Shown piece after piece: positions 6,461 through 15,563 of a DNA stretch of 22,404 nt. The stretch comes from an uncultured Moraxellaceae bacterium (GTDB taxonomy: Bacteria > Pseudomonadota > Gammaproteobacteria > Pseudomonadales > Moraxellaceae), in contig CALEYY010000019.1 of the NCBI GenBank assembly GCA_937928295.1, forward strand, positions 1 to 22,404, read 5' to 3'. Each line of letters opens with the position of its first letter. Positions within the stretch are counted from its first letter, which is position 1. The notes under the pieces were generated by a model that worked only from the letters and a program-made list of their open reading frames with translations, had not been told where the DNA came from and searched no databases. Made by a program: the position numbers and the translations under genes.

Positions 6461-9274
6461 ATGAAAAATAACACTCCTGCCCTTGGGCAGCGCTGGATAT
6501 CCGATGCCGAGCCCGAACTGGGTCTGGGCGTTGTCATGGAAGCGGATGCGCGCGCCATGACCGTGCTTTTTCCGCGCAGCGAAGAAACTCGCGTCTATGC
6601 GCGCGCCAATGCACCGCTCACGCGCATCCAGTTTGGCAGTGGTGATCGCATTGAAGATGCCGATGGCAAAAGCTGGGTCGTGCTGCAGGTACAGGAACGG
6701 CATGGTCTGTTTTGCTACAGCGCGCGCAGCGATGACGGCGACATCAAGGACCTGATGGAAACGCGTCTGTCTGCCGATCTGCGCCTGTCGCGGCCCCGCG
6801 AACGCTTGCTGGCAGCACAGGTAGATGGCAAACAATGGTTCCAGCTCCGTCTCAATGCCGTCCGTGAGCAGCAGCTACTGGCGCAAAATCCGGCTCGCGG
6901 CCTGATGGGTGCCCGTATCGGCCTGATCCCGCATCAGCTGTCTGTCGCACAAACCGTGGCGCAACGATTGAATCCGCGCGTCTTACTGGCCGATGAAGTT
7001 GGCCTCGGCAAGACCATCGAAGCCGGCCTCATCTTGCATGCGCAAGTGCAGCAAGGCCGCGCCTCGCGCGTGCTCATTCTGGTGCCGGACAGCCTTGTGC
7101 ATCAATGGCTGGTGGAAATGCGGCGTCGCTTCAATCTCGCCTTCAGCCTGTTTGATCTGGAACGATGCGCCACGCTGATCGAAGGCGGCGACAACCCGTT
7201 CATGACCGAGCAGCTGGTGCTGGCACCGCTGTCGCTGCTGACCGACCACCCGAATCTGCTCACCTCCGCCGTGGAAGCGCCCTGGGATGTGCTGGTGGTT
7301 GACGAAGCCCATCACCTGGCCTGGTCGCCGGATGATGCCAGCATCGAGTACGAAGTCGTGTCCATGCTGTCCGCGCATATTCCCGGCCTGCTGCTGCTCA
7401 CGGCAACACCGGAGCAGCTCGGCGTTGAGAGTCATTACGCGCGTCTGCATTTGCTCGACCCGGCGCGCTACCCATCGCTGGATGCCTTCCTGGATGAGCA
7501 CGACAACTGGCGCGATACCCGCGATCTGGCCGATGCCCTGCTGACTGACGCAGTGCCAGCGGCCATCGCCAATCGCCTGCAACAGATGCTGCCGGACATG
7601 AGCCTGGCGCTAGACAGCGACGCCGGTCGTGAGGCCGCCTTGAAGGCGCTGCTCGATCGTCACGGCCTGGGCCGCGTCCTGTTCCGCAACACGCGTGCGG
7701 CTGTCGGCGGTTTCCCGGCGCGCACCAGCCATCTGGTCAGCCTGCCGGTGCCGGAAAGCTATGCCGGCTGGATTGCCAAGGGTGCCATCTGGCCGGAAAC
7801 GCGCGTGGATGAAGACACCTGGCTGGCCGATGACCCGCGTCTGCCCTGGCTAGCCGCCTGGCTGAAGTCGCACAAGCGTGACAAATGCCTGCTCATCACC
7901 CGCACCGCGCCCATCGCCGAGGCGCTGGAAAACTGGCTGCGCTTGCGCGAAGGCATCCGCACCGCCGTTTTCCACGAGGGCATGAACCTGCTGGAGCGTG
8001 ACCGGGCTGCCGCCTACTTTGCCGAACCGGAAATGGGTGCCCAGATTCTGCTGTGCTCGGAGATCGGCTCGGAAGGTCGCAACTTCCAGTTTGCCCATCA
8101 TCTGGTGCTATTTGATCTGCCAGACAACCCCGATCAGCTCGAACAGCGCATCGGTCGCCTCGATCGCATCGGCCAGACCGAAACCATTCAGCTGCATGTG
8201 CCGTTTCTGGCCGGCTCGGCGCAGGCGCGTCTGCTGCGCTGGTATCAGGAAGCGCTGGCCGTGTTCGCCCGCTGCTCGCCCACGGCGCCGACCGTCCACG
8301 AGCATTATCTCGACGAACTCAAGCCGCTGCTGCGACCGTCGGCCGCTGAGGCTGATCTCGATGCGCTGATCGAGAAGGCGATTGCCCTGCGCGAAACGCT
8401 GGAAGATGAGCTGGCCGAGGGCCGCGACAGGCTGCTCGAATTGCAGTCCTGCCGTCGTGATCTGGCTGATCCGCTCGCTGCCGCGCTGGCGACACAAGAT
8501 GCCGACACCCGACTCGACGACTTCATGCTGGCGGCCTGGGAAGCCTTTGGCGTACATGTTGAAGATCACGGCTCGCCGCGCACCTGGATTCTGCAGCCGG
8601 GCGAGCATCAGCTCATCGACGCCTTCCCCGGCCTTGACCCCGATGGCATGACGGTCTGCGCCGACCGCGCCACCGCCCTCGCCCACGAGGAATGGCAGTT
8701 CCTGACCTGGGAGCATCCCATGGTGCAGGGCGTGCTGGAATGGATGCTGACGGCGCCGCAAGGCAGCGTTCAGGTCGCCGTTCTGCGCAACAAATCCGTG
8801 AAACCGGGCACGCTGCTGCTGGAAGCCTGGTATCAGGCCACCACGCAGGCGCCGGCCGGCCTGGCGCTGGATCGTGTGCTGCCCGCCGAGCCGCTGCGAT
8901 TATTAGTCGATAACAAGGGCCGCAACCTGGCCCCGCAAGTCGCAGCGGCATCGCTGGCGAAACAGCTGGATGTGCCGGAAAACAAGCTGGCGCGCACGGT
9001 TATCAAGGCGCATCGCGACGATGCCGAAGGCCTGCTCAATGGCGCCGAGAAGGAAGCCAAGGCGCAGGGCGCGCAATGGCTGGTGACGGCGCGCGAGGCT
9101 TGGCAGCAGCTGGAAGGCAGCGAGCTGCAGCGCTTGCTGGCTTTGCAGGCGGTGAATCCGTCGGTGCGTGCCAGCGAGGTTGAGGCGCAGCGCCAGCGCG
9201 TGGCCGATGGTCTGGCGGCGCTGGATCGCCTGCAGATGTCGCTTTATGCCGTGCGTTTGATCATCGCTGCTTAG
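6461..9274 (+). CDS. rapA: RNA polymerase-associated ATPase RapA (SWI2/SNF2)
   Basis: This 937-residue protein is close in size to E. coli RapA (968). After an N-terminal Tudor-like region, the SNF2 ATPase core has the Walker A segment DEVGLGKT (178-185) and the DEAHH box (281-285). The C-terminal helicase lobe has motif VI EQRIGRLDRIGQT starting at 561. The last 300 residues or so form the RapA-specific domains. RapA binds core RNA polymerase and helps recycle it after transcription. The gene starts 15 bases after rluA, with no clear Shine-Dalgarno, so translation is probably coupled. Its TAG stop overlaps the TAA of the convergent DUF1285 gene. The assignment is strong from motifs and from neighbourhood. 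Confidence 0.95.
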   Translation: MKNNTPALGQRWISDAEPELGLGVVMEADARAMTVLFPRSEETRVYARANAPLTRIQFGSGDRIEDADGKSWVVLQVQERHGLFCYSARSDDGDIKDLMETRLSADLRLSRPRERLLAAQVDGKQWFQLRLNAVREQQLLAQNPARGLMGARIGLIPHQLSVAQTVAQRLNPRVLLADEVGLGKTIEAGLILHAQVQQGRASRVLILVPDSLVHQWLVEMRRRFNLAFSLFDLERCATLIEGGDNPFMTEQLVLAPLSLLTDHPNLLTSAVEAPWDVLVVDEAHHLAWSPDDASIEYEVVSMLSAHIPGLLLLTATPEQLGVESHYARLHLLDPARYPSLDAFLDEHDNWRDTRDLADALLTDAVPAAIANRLQQMLPDMSLALDSDAGREAALKALLDRHGLGRVLFRNTRAAVGGFPARTSHLVSLPVPESYAGWIAKGAIWPETRVDEDTWLADDPRLPWLAAWLKSHKRDKCLLITRTAPIAEALENWLRLREGIRTAVFHEGMNLLERDRAAAYFAEPEMGAQILLCSEIGSEGRNFQFAHHLVLFDLPDNPDQLEQRIGRLDRIGQTETIQLHVPFLAGSAQARLLRWYQEALAVFARCSPTAPTVHEHYLDELKPLLRPSAAEADLDALIEKAIALRETLEDELAEGRDRLLELQSCRRDLADPLAAALATQDADTRLDDFMLAAWEAFGVHVEDHGSPRTWILQPGEHQLIDAFPGLDPDGMTVCADRATALAHEEWQFLTWEHPMVQGVLEWMLTAPQGSVQVAVLRNKSVKPGTLLLEAWYQATTQAPAGLALDRVLPAEPLRLLVDNKGRNLAPQVAAASLAKQLDVPENKLARTVIKAHRDDAEGLLNGAEKEAKAQGAQWLVTAREAWQQLEGSELQRLLALQAVNPSVRASEVEAQRQRVADGLAALDRLQMSLYAVRLIIAA

Positions 9275-9864
9275 AAATGCCCAATCACGAATGACGCGCC
9301 GGCGCTGGCCAACACCAGCTCCTGGCGGCCGTCGCTGCCGGCGTGGGGCTGGCCCCACTCGATCATCTGGTAATAAGCATTGCGCCCGATGAGCGCGTGC
9401 AGGCGATCGCGCACATGCACGCAGGGATGCGGCTCGCCGTCGCGATACTCCAGCCAGATCGGATGCTCTTCGCCGGCAATCACGACATCGCCGGTTTGCG
9501 TGGTGAGCTGCACAAAGCTGGCGCCATCACGCTCGATCTGCTCGACCAGCGTGATCAGAAACGGCGCATCCTCGACGCGAATGCGCACTTTCTCCACCGG
9601 CGTCACCAGGTAATAGCAGTCATCATCCTCGCGACGCATGACCGAGCTGAACAGCTTCACCAGCGGCGCACGGCCGATGGGCGTGCCCATGTAGAACCAC
9701 TGCCCGTTGCGCTTGATCTCCATGTCGATGTCGCCACAGAAATCCGGATTCCAGAGATGTATCGGCGGCAGTTTCTTGCCGCCGGACTCGCTTTGCAGCA
9801 GCCGTGCGATCTGCATGGGGTCGCTGCGCAAGGAAGGATTTTTATCGACACCGGTCATGTTCAT
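9271..9864 (-). CDS. DUF1285 domain protein, function unknown
   Basis: This 197-residue soluble protein matches the DUF1285 pattern. LPPIHLWNPDFCGDIDMEI is near the N-terminus, followed by a W-F-Y-x-G-TPIGR stretch, CYYLVTPVEKVRI in the middle and HPIWLEYRDG near the C-terminus. I chose the ATG at 9864 because the only longer option is a TTG at 9951 adding 29 weakly conserved residues. A second ATG at 9858 is equally possible, and no good binding site distinguishes them. The gene converges on rapA with a four-base tail overlap and diverges from the ETF-ubiquinone oxidoreductase gene. Its molecular role is unknown and the neighbours give no strong clue. Confidence 0.8.
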   Translation of the reverse strand: MNMTGVDKNPSLRSDPMQIARLLQSESGGKKLPPIHLWNPDFCGDIDMEIKRNGQWFYMGTPIGRAPLVKLFSSVMRREDDDCYYLVTPVEKVRIRVEDAPFLITLVEQIERDGASFVQLTTQTGDVVIAGEEHPIWLEYRDGEPHPCVHVRDRLHALIGRNAYYQMIEWGQPHAGSDGRQELVLASAGASFVIGHF

Positions 9865-9937
9865 GCTCTCGAAAGGAAACGGGCCGCGCTGACCAAGGAG
9901 CGTCCAAGAAAAACCGGACAAATCGTGCGGTAAATCA

Positions 9938-9967
9938 TTGGCCTGCGGCAAACACCCCTTTTATACT
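9938..9967 (+). promoter_or_regulatory. Candidate sigma-70 promoter of the ETF-QO gene
   Basis: TTGGCC at 9938-9943 and TATACT at 9962-9967 are 18 bases apart. TATACT matches the -10 consensus at 5 of 6 positions and the -35 box at 4 of 6. Transcription would start near 9974, giving a leader of roughly 74 bases before the GTG start. Confidence 0.5.
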
Positions 9968-10047
9968 ACGCGGGTTTGATTAAGCGAGCCTGCAAACGGT
10001 TTGCAGTTCATTTTCCCGTCAGATCGGGTGCCTTGAAGGAGTACATC

Positions 10048-11700
10048 GTGGAAAGAGAAGCGATGGAGTTTGATGTTGTCATCGTCGGTGGTGGTCCTGC
10101 CGGTCTGTCTGCCGCCATCCGTTTGCGTCAGCTGAGCATTGAAAGCGGTCACGAAGTGTCCGTCTGTGTGGTTGAGAAAGGCTCGGAATTCGGCGCTCAC
10201 ATTCTCTCGGGTGCTGTGTTTGAAGCCCGCGCGATGGAAGAGCTGTTCCCGAACTGGAAGGCTGAAGGCGCTCCGCTGAATGTGCCGGTCAAGGGCGATG
10301 AAGTCTATTTCCTGACCAGCCAGACCGGTGCCATCAAGACCCCGGACTGGATCATCCCCAAGCCCATGCACAACCATGGCAACTACATTGTCAGCCTCGG
10401 CAACATCGTGCGCTGGCTGGCGACCAAGGCTGAAGAGCTGGAAGTCATGCTGTTCCCCGGCTTTGCCGCCTCGGAAGTGCTCTACAACGAAGACGGCAGC
10501 GTGCGTGGCGTTGCCACCGGTGACATGGGCGTGTCCCGCACCGGCGAGCACAAGCACTCGTTCACACCGGGCTACGAGCTGCATGCCAAGTACACCCTGT
10601 TTGCCGAAGGTTGCCGTGGCCACCTCGGCAAGATGCTGATCAGCCATTTCGAGCTCGACAAGGATTCCGATCCGCAGCACTACGGCATCGGCATCAAGGA
10701 ACTCTGGGAAATCGATCCGGCCAAGCATCAGGAAGGTCTGGTCATGCACGGTGCCGGCTGGCCGCTGACCGAAACCGGCTCAACCGGCGGCTGGTGGATG
10801 TACCACGCCGAAAACAACCAGGTCACGCTCGGTCTCATCACCGACCTGTCCTACCACAACCCCTACCTGTCCCCGTTCGACGAGATGCAGCGCCTCAAGC
10901 ACAACCCGGTGCTGAAGCAGTATCTGGAAGGCGGCAAGCGCATCTCCTACGGCGCTCGTGCGGTCGTTAAGGGCGGTCTCAACTCGCTGCCCAAGCTGAC
11001 CTTCCCGGGTGGTTTGCTGATCGGTGACGACGCCGGCTTCCTGAACTTCTCCAAGATCAAGGGCAGCCACACGGCCATGAAGTCGGGCATGCTCGCCGCT
11101 GAAGGTGTGTTTGAAGCACTTAAAGCCGGCCGTAGCGGTGGCGATGAAGTCGTGGAATACGCCGACAAGTTCGAAGCCTCATGGCTGTACGAAGAGCTGT
11201 ACAAGGCGCGCAACTTCGGTGCCGCCATGCATCGCATGGGCACCTTCATGGGTGCGGCGTACAACTTCGTGGAGCAGAACCTGTTTGATGGCAAACTGCC
11301 GTTCAACATCCACGACACCACCCCGGACTACAAGACGCTCGATCTGGCCTCGTTCCACACGCCGATCGACTATCCGAAGCCGGATGGCAAGATCAGCTTC
11401 GACAAGCTGTCGTCGGTGTTCATCTCCAACACCAACCACGAAGAAGATCAGCCGATTCACTTGAACTTGAAAGATGCCAGCATTCCGCTGACCAAGAACC
11501 TCAAGCTCTATGCGGAACCGGCGCAGCGTTATTGCCCGGCTGGCGTCTACGAAATCGTGGAAGCCGCTGGCGAGAAACGCTTCCAGATCAACGCGCAGAA
11601 CTGTGTGCACTGCAAGACCTGCGACATCAAGGACCCGGCCCAGAACATCAACTGGGTTGTGCCTGAAGGTGGTGGCGGTCCGAACTACCCGAATATGTAA
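10048..11700 (+). CDS. etfD: Electron transfer flavoprotein-ubiquinone oxidoreductase
   Basis: This 550-residue protein passes electrons from reduced ETF, fed by acyl-CoA and related dehydrogenases, to membrane ubiquinone. The FAD loop GGGPAG is at residues 14-19. The C-terminal 4Fe-4S cluster has four cysteines: C496 in CPAGVYE, and C519, C522 and C525 in CVHCKTC followed by DIKDP. All match the family. I chose the GTG at 10048 because AAGGAG (10036-10041) sits six bases upstream. An in-frame TTG at 9976 would add 24 residues. The gene is monocistronic between its own promoter and a terminator. The ETF subunit genes etfA and etfB are not adjacent. Family identity is certain; the gene symbol follows one of several naming customs. 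Confidence 0.95.
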   Translation: MEREAMEFDVVIVGGGPAGLSAAIRLRQLSIESGHEVSVCVVEKGSEFGAHILSGAVFEARAMEELFPNWKAEGAPLNVPVKGDEVYFLTSQTGAIKTPDWIIPKPMHNHGNYIVSLGNIVRWLATKAEELEVMLFPGFAASEVLYNEDGSVRGVATGDMGVSRTGEHKHSFTPGYELHAKYTLFAEGCRGHLGKMLISHFELDKDSDPQHYGIGIKELWEIDPAKHQEGLVMHGAGWPLTETGSTGGWWMYHAENNQVTLGLITDLSYHNPYLSPFDEMQRLKHNPVLKQYLEGGKRISYGARAVVKGGLNSLPKLTFPGGLLIGDDAGFLNFSKIKGSHTAMKSGMLAAEGVFEALKAGRSGGDEVVEYADKFEASWLYEELYKARNFGAAMHRMGTFMGAAYNFVEQNLFDGKLPFNIHDTTPDYKTLDLASFHTPIDYPKPDGKISFDKLSSVFISNTNHEEDQPIHLNLKDASIPLTKNLKLYAEPAQRYCPAGVYEIVEAAGEKRFQINAQNCVHCKTCDIKDPAQNINWVVPEGGGGPNYPNM

Positions 11701-11716
11701 TTCGGCGATGTGAAGT

Positions 11717-11742
11717 AAAAAACGGCCTGCGGGCCGTTTTTT
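11717..11742. terminator. Bidirectional rho-independent terminator
   Basis: An A-run, GC stem and T-run are arranged symmetrically. The arm at 11717-11727 (six A then CGGCC) pairs with 11732-11742 (GGCCG then six T) around a TGCG loop. It lies between the convergent ETF-QO gene and gspM, and works in both orientations because the A-run reads as a U-run from the other side. Confidence 0.9.
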
Positions 11743-11791
11743 ATTGAGTTCGGATTGTCAGCAACGATGCGCTGATAGCGCGCCGGATTAC

Positions 11792-12271
11792 TCAAACGCC
11801 CAGACGCAGCCTGACCTGATTCGTGTTGTTGCTGGCATCGCGGGTGATCTGAGCTTCCAGCACACGAATGCCCTGCCCCCGGCACTGCTGAAAAAAGCTC
11901 ATCAGCGTGGCCAAGCGAACATTGTTCATGGCCAGGCGCACCCCGGCCGGGTCCGACTCCATGCGCTCCATCGCCAAACCGGCATTGCTGGCCAGCAGTT
12001 GCACGCGCTGCGGCAAGGCACTGGCAGCCACTTTGGATACGCCAGTCAAGCCATTGAGCTGAGGCGCATTCTGGCGAATATCGTTGAGCAGGCTCTGCGC
12101 CTGCTCATTCTCCAGCACGGCGGCCTTTCGGGCAGTTTGCGTCGGCAGCCACAGCCCCCAGATCAGGATCACGGGAACAGCAACCGCAGCCAGCAGCGTG
12201 AGGGCGCGGCGGTCAGCGGCAGAGCGTTGCTGCCAGGCATTGCTCAGGGCAAGTCGTTGGGCGGTAAACAT
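11792..12271 (-). CDS. gspM: Type II secretion protein GspM
   Basis: This 159-residue bitopic inner-membrane protein has a short cytoplasmic N-terminus and one membrane helix at about residues 24-42 (ALTLLAAVAVPVILIWGLWL). A periplasmic part follows, with a coiled stretch and a ferredoxin-like C-terminal domain. This is the standard GspM layout. GspM binds GspL and stabilises the inner-membrane platform. Sequence conservation in this family is low, so position after gspL carries much of the weight. Its ATG shares one base with the gspL stop (TAATG), implying coupled translation. It is the last gene of the operon; no gspN or gspO follows before the terminator. Confidence 0.85.
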   Translation of the reverse strand: MFTAQRLALSNAWQQRSAADRRALTLLAAVAVPVILIWGLWLPTQTARKAAVLENEQAQSLLNDIRQNAPQLNGLTGVSKVAASALPQRVQLLASNAGLAMERMESDPAGVRLAMNNVRLATLMSFFQQCRGQGIRVLEAQITRDASNNTNQVRLRLGV

Positions 12272-13479
12272 TAGCGGGCTCCCGAGCTGACGCGTAATTG
12301 CAGCTTGGCCTTGGCAACGCCGTTGTCCAGGCGCGCGTTATCGATTTGAGTGCTGACGCCAGCGGCATTGAGCTGATTGGCCCAGGTGTTGATGTCGGCC
12401 AGTGCCGGGCCGCTGATTTCGACGCGCGTAGCGGCAGCATCCTGATATTCCAGCTTGGTGATCTGCCAGTTGGCATTCGGTGCCGTCTGCGCCAGCAGCT
12501 GAAGCAATTGAGCAGGATCTACGGCGCTGCCCTGAGCCTGCTTGGCCTTAAATTGTCGCGCGAGATTGACGATGCGGCGGTCGTCCGGGAAGGCCGCTTT
12601 GTATAGCGATTCTGCCTCTAGGCGCGCTGCATTGGCCTGGCTGTGCAAGCGATGCGTTTCGTAGCGATCCAGGCCGATCTGTACCAGCACGGCGGTGATT
12701 GCCAGCAGGGCAACCCAGCCCCAGCGTGATGACCCTCCCGAGGCGGCCTTGTTGGCCATATCGCCCATCAGCCAGTTTTGCGGATGCCGCAGCCAGTAAC
12801 CACTGTTTTGTGTTTTCAGCAGATCTGTCCAGTCCTGCCAAGGTGCGGGCGCAGACTGAATCCGTTCTGGCAAGGCCGGCAAGCTTGTGCCTTGCGGATA
12901 GCGCAGACGCACGGAGCTCAGCAAGGGTTGGCGATCCAACTGTGCCTGCATCAGCGCTGCGATATCGCTGCGTTGCACAACAGCGCCCTGCCCCAGCTCC
13001 ATTTGCCAATACACAGCCGCATCGCCAGCGGGCAACCAGAGCCAAGTGTCGTGATCCTGGGTGAATAATGATGACTCGGGGATGGCCGCCCGCACATTCA
13101 GCCCGGACGCCTGCAGCCGATCGCGCCAGCCTTGCAGCCAGCTCTTGTTGATGCCCCGCGCCAGCACTTGCTGATCGTCAATGCTTTGCAGCGTCCAATG
13201 CAGACGCTCGTAATCTTCGGCAACCTGATCTTCGGCCAGTGCCACGAGATCCGCCCCCGCCTCACGACGCTGCTTCATGGTGGCCTGCAAGACGATGCCG
13301 ACATCCATGCCAACCGGTGTAATCAAGACCACGGGCAAGTCTTTCAGACTCTGCCATTGCTGATCCAAGCCAGCATCAATGGCCCATGAGCCTAAGCGCT
13401 GCCAATGCCCTTGGCGAAAGCAGACAGTTTGAATGGCTTCAGTAGCCGTGGCCGGCAATCGCAGAAACAACATATCCAT
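12271..13479 (-). CDS. gspL: Type II secretion protein GspL
   Basis: The protein has 402 residues. The first 240 or so form the cytoplasmic actin-like domain that holds GspE. A single membrane helix at about residues 252-270 (WGWVALLAITAVLVQIGL) follows. The periplasmic domain ends in a ferredoxin-like fold (NWQITKLEYQDAAATRVEISG). Length and layout are normal. GspL links the cytoplasmic ATPase to the platform and the pseudopilus. Start and stop share single bases with gspK and gspM (TAATG at both joints). No GTG or rare start is needed. Confidence 0.9.
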   Translation of the reverse strand: MDMLFLRLPATATEAIQTVCFRQGHWQRLGSWAIDAGLDQQWQSLKDLPVVLITPVGMDVGIVLQATMKQRREAGADLVALAEDQVAEDYERLHWTLQSIDDQQVLARGINKSWLQGWRDRLQASGLNVRAAIPESSLFTQDHDTWLWLPAGDAAVYWQMELGQGAVVQRSDIAALMQAQLDRQPLLSSVRLRYPQGTSLPALPERIQSAPAPWQDWTDLLKTQNSGYWLRHPQNWLMGDMANKAASGGSSRWGWVALLAITAVLVQIGLDRYETHRLHSQANAARLEAESLYKAAFPDDRRIVNLARQFKAKQAQGSAVDPAQLLQLLAQTAPNANWQITKLEYQDAAATRVEISGPALADINTWANQLNAAGVSTQIDNARLDNGVAKAKLQLRVSSGAR

Positions 13480-14534
13480 TAATTTTCCTTATCCGCCTCA
13501 GACGCTCCGAGAGCCGCCGCCTCATTGTCGGGTACCCATAACGGATTGCGTTCGCTGGCGATCATTTTCAATTGCCCATCTTGGCGTGACAGCAATGACC
13601 ACTGCAAGCGTTCTCTTGAGCCAAAACGAATTCGGGTATACAGCTCGAAGTAATGCGAATCGACACTGAGCAATTGCTGCAGGCTGGTTCTGACCTCCGG
13701 GCTGGCCGAGGCGAATACCGGGTTGTCGAGAAATGCGGCGACGGTCTCCCAGCCATCCAGCGGTCGCCGTTGCAGCAGCTCCAGGGCATTACCGGGCGAC
13801 AATCCCGGCACCATCGCCTCCAGCAAACCTGGCGACAAAAAGTTCGCATTCAGCGTGCGCGCTGCCGATGGCAGAACAGTGACATACGGTGCCAGCTGTC
13901 GCAGCAAGTCACTGTTGTAGCCCTTCACCAAGCGCAGTTCAGCGAAGGTGCTGAGGCTGCGATTGGCGCAACGATAGGCCGGATTCTGCCGCAGGTAATA
14001 GTCATCTTCTGCGCCGGCGCTGCCGGTGGGCAGGCTGTCGGCATCGAGCCAGTCCACCAGCGTGTCGGCCAGTTCTGCCGGGATGGCGAGCTGGCTGAGT
14101 AGCTGCTTATAAAAGCCGAGGCTGATGTTATCGACCTGATTGTTTCTGATCAGGCTGTTGAGGTTGAAGCGAGCCTGGGCATCGCGCAGGGTCGGCGCAA
14201 TCAGGCCGCCCGGCACCGGAAAGGCGGGAAACGGCTGCGCCCAATACTCGTTGGGATGATCATTCTTGTTGCCATCGTCGCTGTCTGCCTTGAGGGCGGC
14301 CATGGCGAAATATTCAGCGCCGCGCACATATTCGGCAATCTGATCCTGCTGAAATTGCGCACTGATCTCCGCTTGCAGCCGGCTTTGTCGACCGATCATG
14401 GCCAGAATCAGCGTGGTCGCCAGCGCGGCGATCAGCAACATGGTCAGCAGGGCCACACCCTTTTGACGCGACAGTCGGCGTGACAGGCGTAAGGGTTTCG
14501 CCCTTGTCAGGCATACGGGCTTAAATCGCATCAT
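13479..14534 (-). CDS. gspK: Type II secretion minor pseudopilin GspK
   Basis: This 351-residue protein is the large minor pseudopilin. After a basic leader, the prepilin peptidase site is QKG before VALLT, with cleavage after G26. Position 5 of the mature chain is T rather than the usual E, as is characteristic of GspK. Next come a hydrophobic helix and a large globular domain with DAQARFNLNSL and LVDWLDAD, both typical of the family. GspK caps the pseudopilus tip with GspI and GspJ. I chose the first of two adjacent ATGs (14534), which overlaps the gspJ end by 14 bases. A longer in-frame reading up to 14612 adds a cysteine-rich, unconserved segment and was not used. Confidence 0.92.
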   Translation of the reverse strand: MMRFKPVCLTRAKPLRLSRRLSRQKGVALLTMLLIAALATTLILAMIGRQSRLQAEISAQFQQDQIAEYVRGAEYFAMAALKADSDDGNKNDHPNEYWAQPFPAFPVPGGLIAPTLRDAQARFNLNSLIRNNQVDNISLGFYKQLLSQLAIPAELADTLVDWLDADSLPTGSAGAEDDYYLRQNPAYRCANRSLSTFAELRLVKGYNSDLLRQLAPYVTVLPSAARTLNANFLSPGLLEAMVPGLSPGNALELLQRRPLDGWETVAAFLDNPVFASASPEVRTSLQQLLSVDSHYFELYTRIRFGSRERLQWSLLSRQDGQLKMIASERNPLWVPDNEAAALGASEADKEN

Positions 14535-15156
14535 GACCTGGCAACAAATAAACGCGACGCAAGTCGCCCCAGGGCGATATCTGCATCTGCAAATCGACCA
14601 CCTCCGGCGCACCTTCGGTCACGATATTACGGTTGGAGGCGTTGGCACCGGCGCTGATCGCCGGCCAGATCGACAGCACCTGCGCCGTGGGGCCGGCCTG
14701 CACGCGCCAGCGCAGGCTCAGGCCTTCCGGCCCCAGTGGCGATGCCAGCGGCTTTTGGCCCGGCAGGCGGTCCAGCGTGTTCCAGCTCAGGCGCCAGAGT
14801 CGGTTGCCACGCATCTCATAGCGGATACGAATCAGGTCGCTGCGCGGTTTGTCTAGCGGATTGCTCAAGCCACGACGGGTGAACTCAAGCGCACCTTCTG
14901 GCTCCAGCACAAACGGCGGCAAGGCATCGCCCAGTTCGTCACGGATGGGGCGATTGACCCACTGGCTGAGATCTTGGGCAATCACGCCCTGCAGTCGGGC
15001 TACGGCGAGCAAGCGCGCCTGGCGCTCCTGTACGCGCAACGCGGTGCTGCTGGTGCTGGCCAGGAAGCCGTAGGCGCCGAGGCTGATGATGGCGAGAATG
15101 GCCATCGAGACCAGCAGCTCGATCAGCGTAAACCCCCGCTGCCCGGTATGACTCAT
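14521..15156 (-). CDS. gspJ: Type II secretion minor pseudopilin GspJ
   Basis: This 211-residue minor pseudopilin has a seven-residue leader before the prepilin peptidase site RG followed by FTLIELLVSMAIL (cleavage after G8, mature E5 present). The rest is a beta-rich domain ending in the family-like LQMQISPWGDLRRVYLLPG. GspJ is part of the pseudopilus tip complex. Its ATG overlaps the gspI stop by four bases (ATGA), and its end overlaps gspK. The gene is the normal size. Confidence 0.92.
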   Translation of the reverse strand: MSHTGQRGFTLIELLVSMAILAIISLGAYGFLASTSSTALRVQERQARLLAVARLQGVIAQDLSQWVNRPIRDELGDALPPFVLEPEGALEFTRRGLSNPLDKPRSDLIRIRYEMRGNRLWRLSWNTLDRLPGQKPLASPLGPEGLSLRWRVQAGPTAQVLSIWPAISAGANASNRNIVTEGAPEVVDLQMQISPWGDLRRVYLLPGHDAI

Positions 15157-15563
15157 TGGATGGCCCCGCGCTGGCGCAAAAAGCCGACTTCGGTGACCAG
15201 ATCACTGCCCTGCTTGGCGGCTATTGGGTCATACGGGGCGACCGAAATGTCGAGATGCCGCACCGCCGGGCTGGGCGTGGCAGAAACATCAATGGTGATG
15301 TACCAGTCGCGTCCGGCCATGACGGCGGTGCTATCCGTGCTGCCAATTTCCAGAAATTCACTGCCCGCCTGAAGGTCAGTCAGCGTATTGAGCGCAATCC
15401 AGTGCGCCAGCAGGCGATCTTCGACGGCAGCGGCTTGTCGAGTCTGATCGCGGCTGGTGGTGAGCAGCGTCAGCGCCACAATGCCGAAGATGGCCAGCGC
15501 CACCAGCACTTCGATCAGCGTGAAGCCTCGATCAGCGCGGCGCACGAGCAGCTTCCGTGTCAT
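15153..15563 (-). CDS. gspI: Type II secretion minor pseudopilin GspI
   Basis: This 136-residue minor pseudopilin has the site RG followed by FTLIEVLVALAIF, with cleavage after G13. The helix is followed by AHWIALNTLTDLQ, which resembles the conserved A-x-W-I/V-A-x-N segment of GspI. GspI starts assembly of the tip complex with GspJ and GspK. The chosen ATG lies 32 bases inside gspH. A shorter start at an in-frame GTG is possible and would leave only a seven-residue leader. Confidence 0.92.
   Translation of the reverse strand: MTRKLLVRRADRGFTLIEVLVALAIFGIVALTLLTTSRDQTRQAAAVEDRLLAHWIALNTLTDLQAGSEFLEIGSTDSTAVMAGRDWYITIDVSATPSPAVRHLDISVAPYDPIAAKQGSDLVTEVGFLRQRGAIQ

Noticed and set aside
9976..10047. 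A 24-codon N-terminal extension of the ETF-QO gene from a TTG
   Set aside because: No ribosome binding site is present there, whereas the GTG at 10048 has AAGGAG six bases upstream and gives the family's usual N-terminus.
14535..14612. A longer GspK start 26 codons upstream
   Set aside because: The extra segment is cysteine- and arginine-rich, lies wholly within gspJ and makes an abnormally long prepilin leader.
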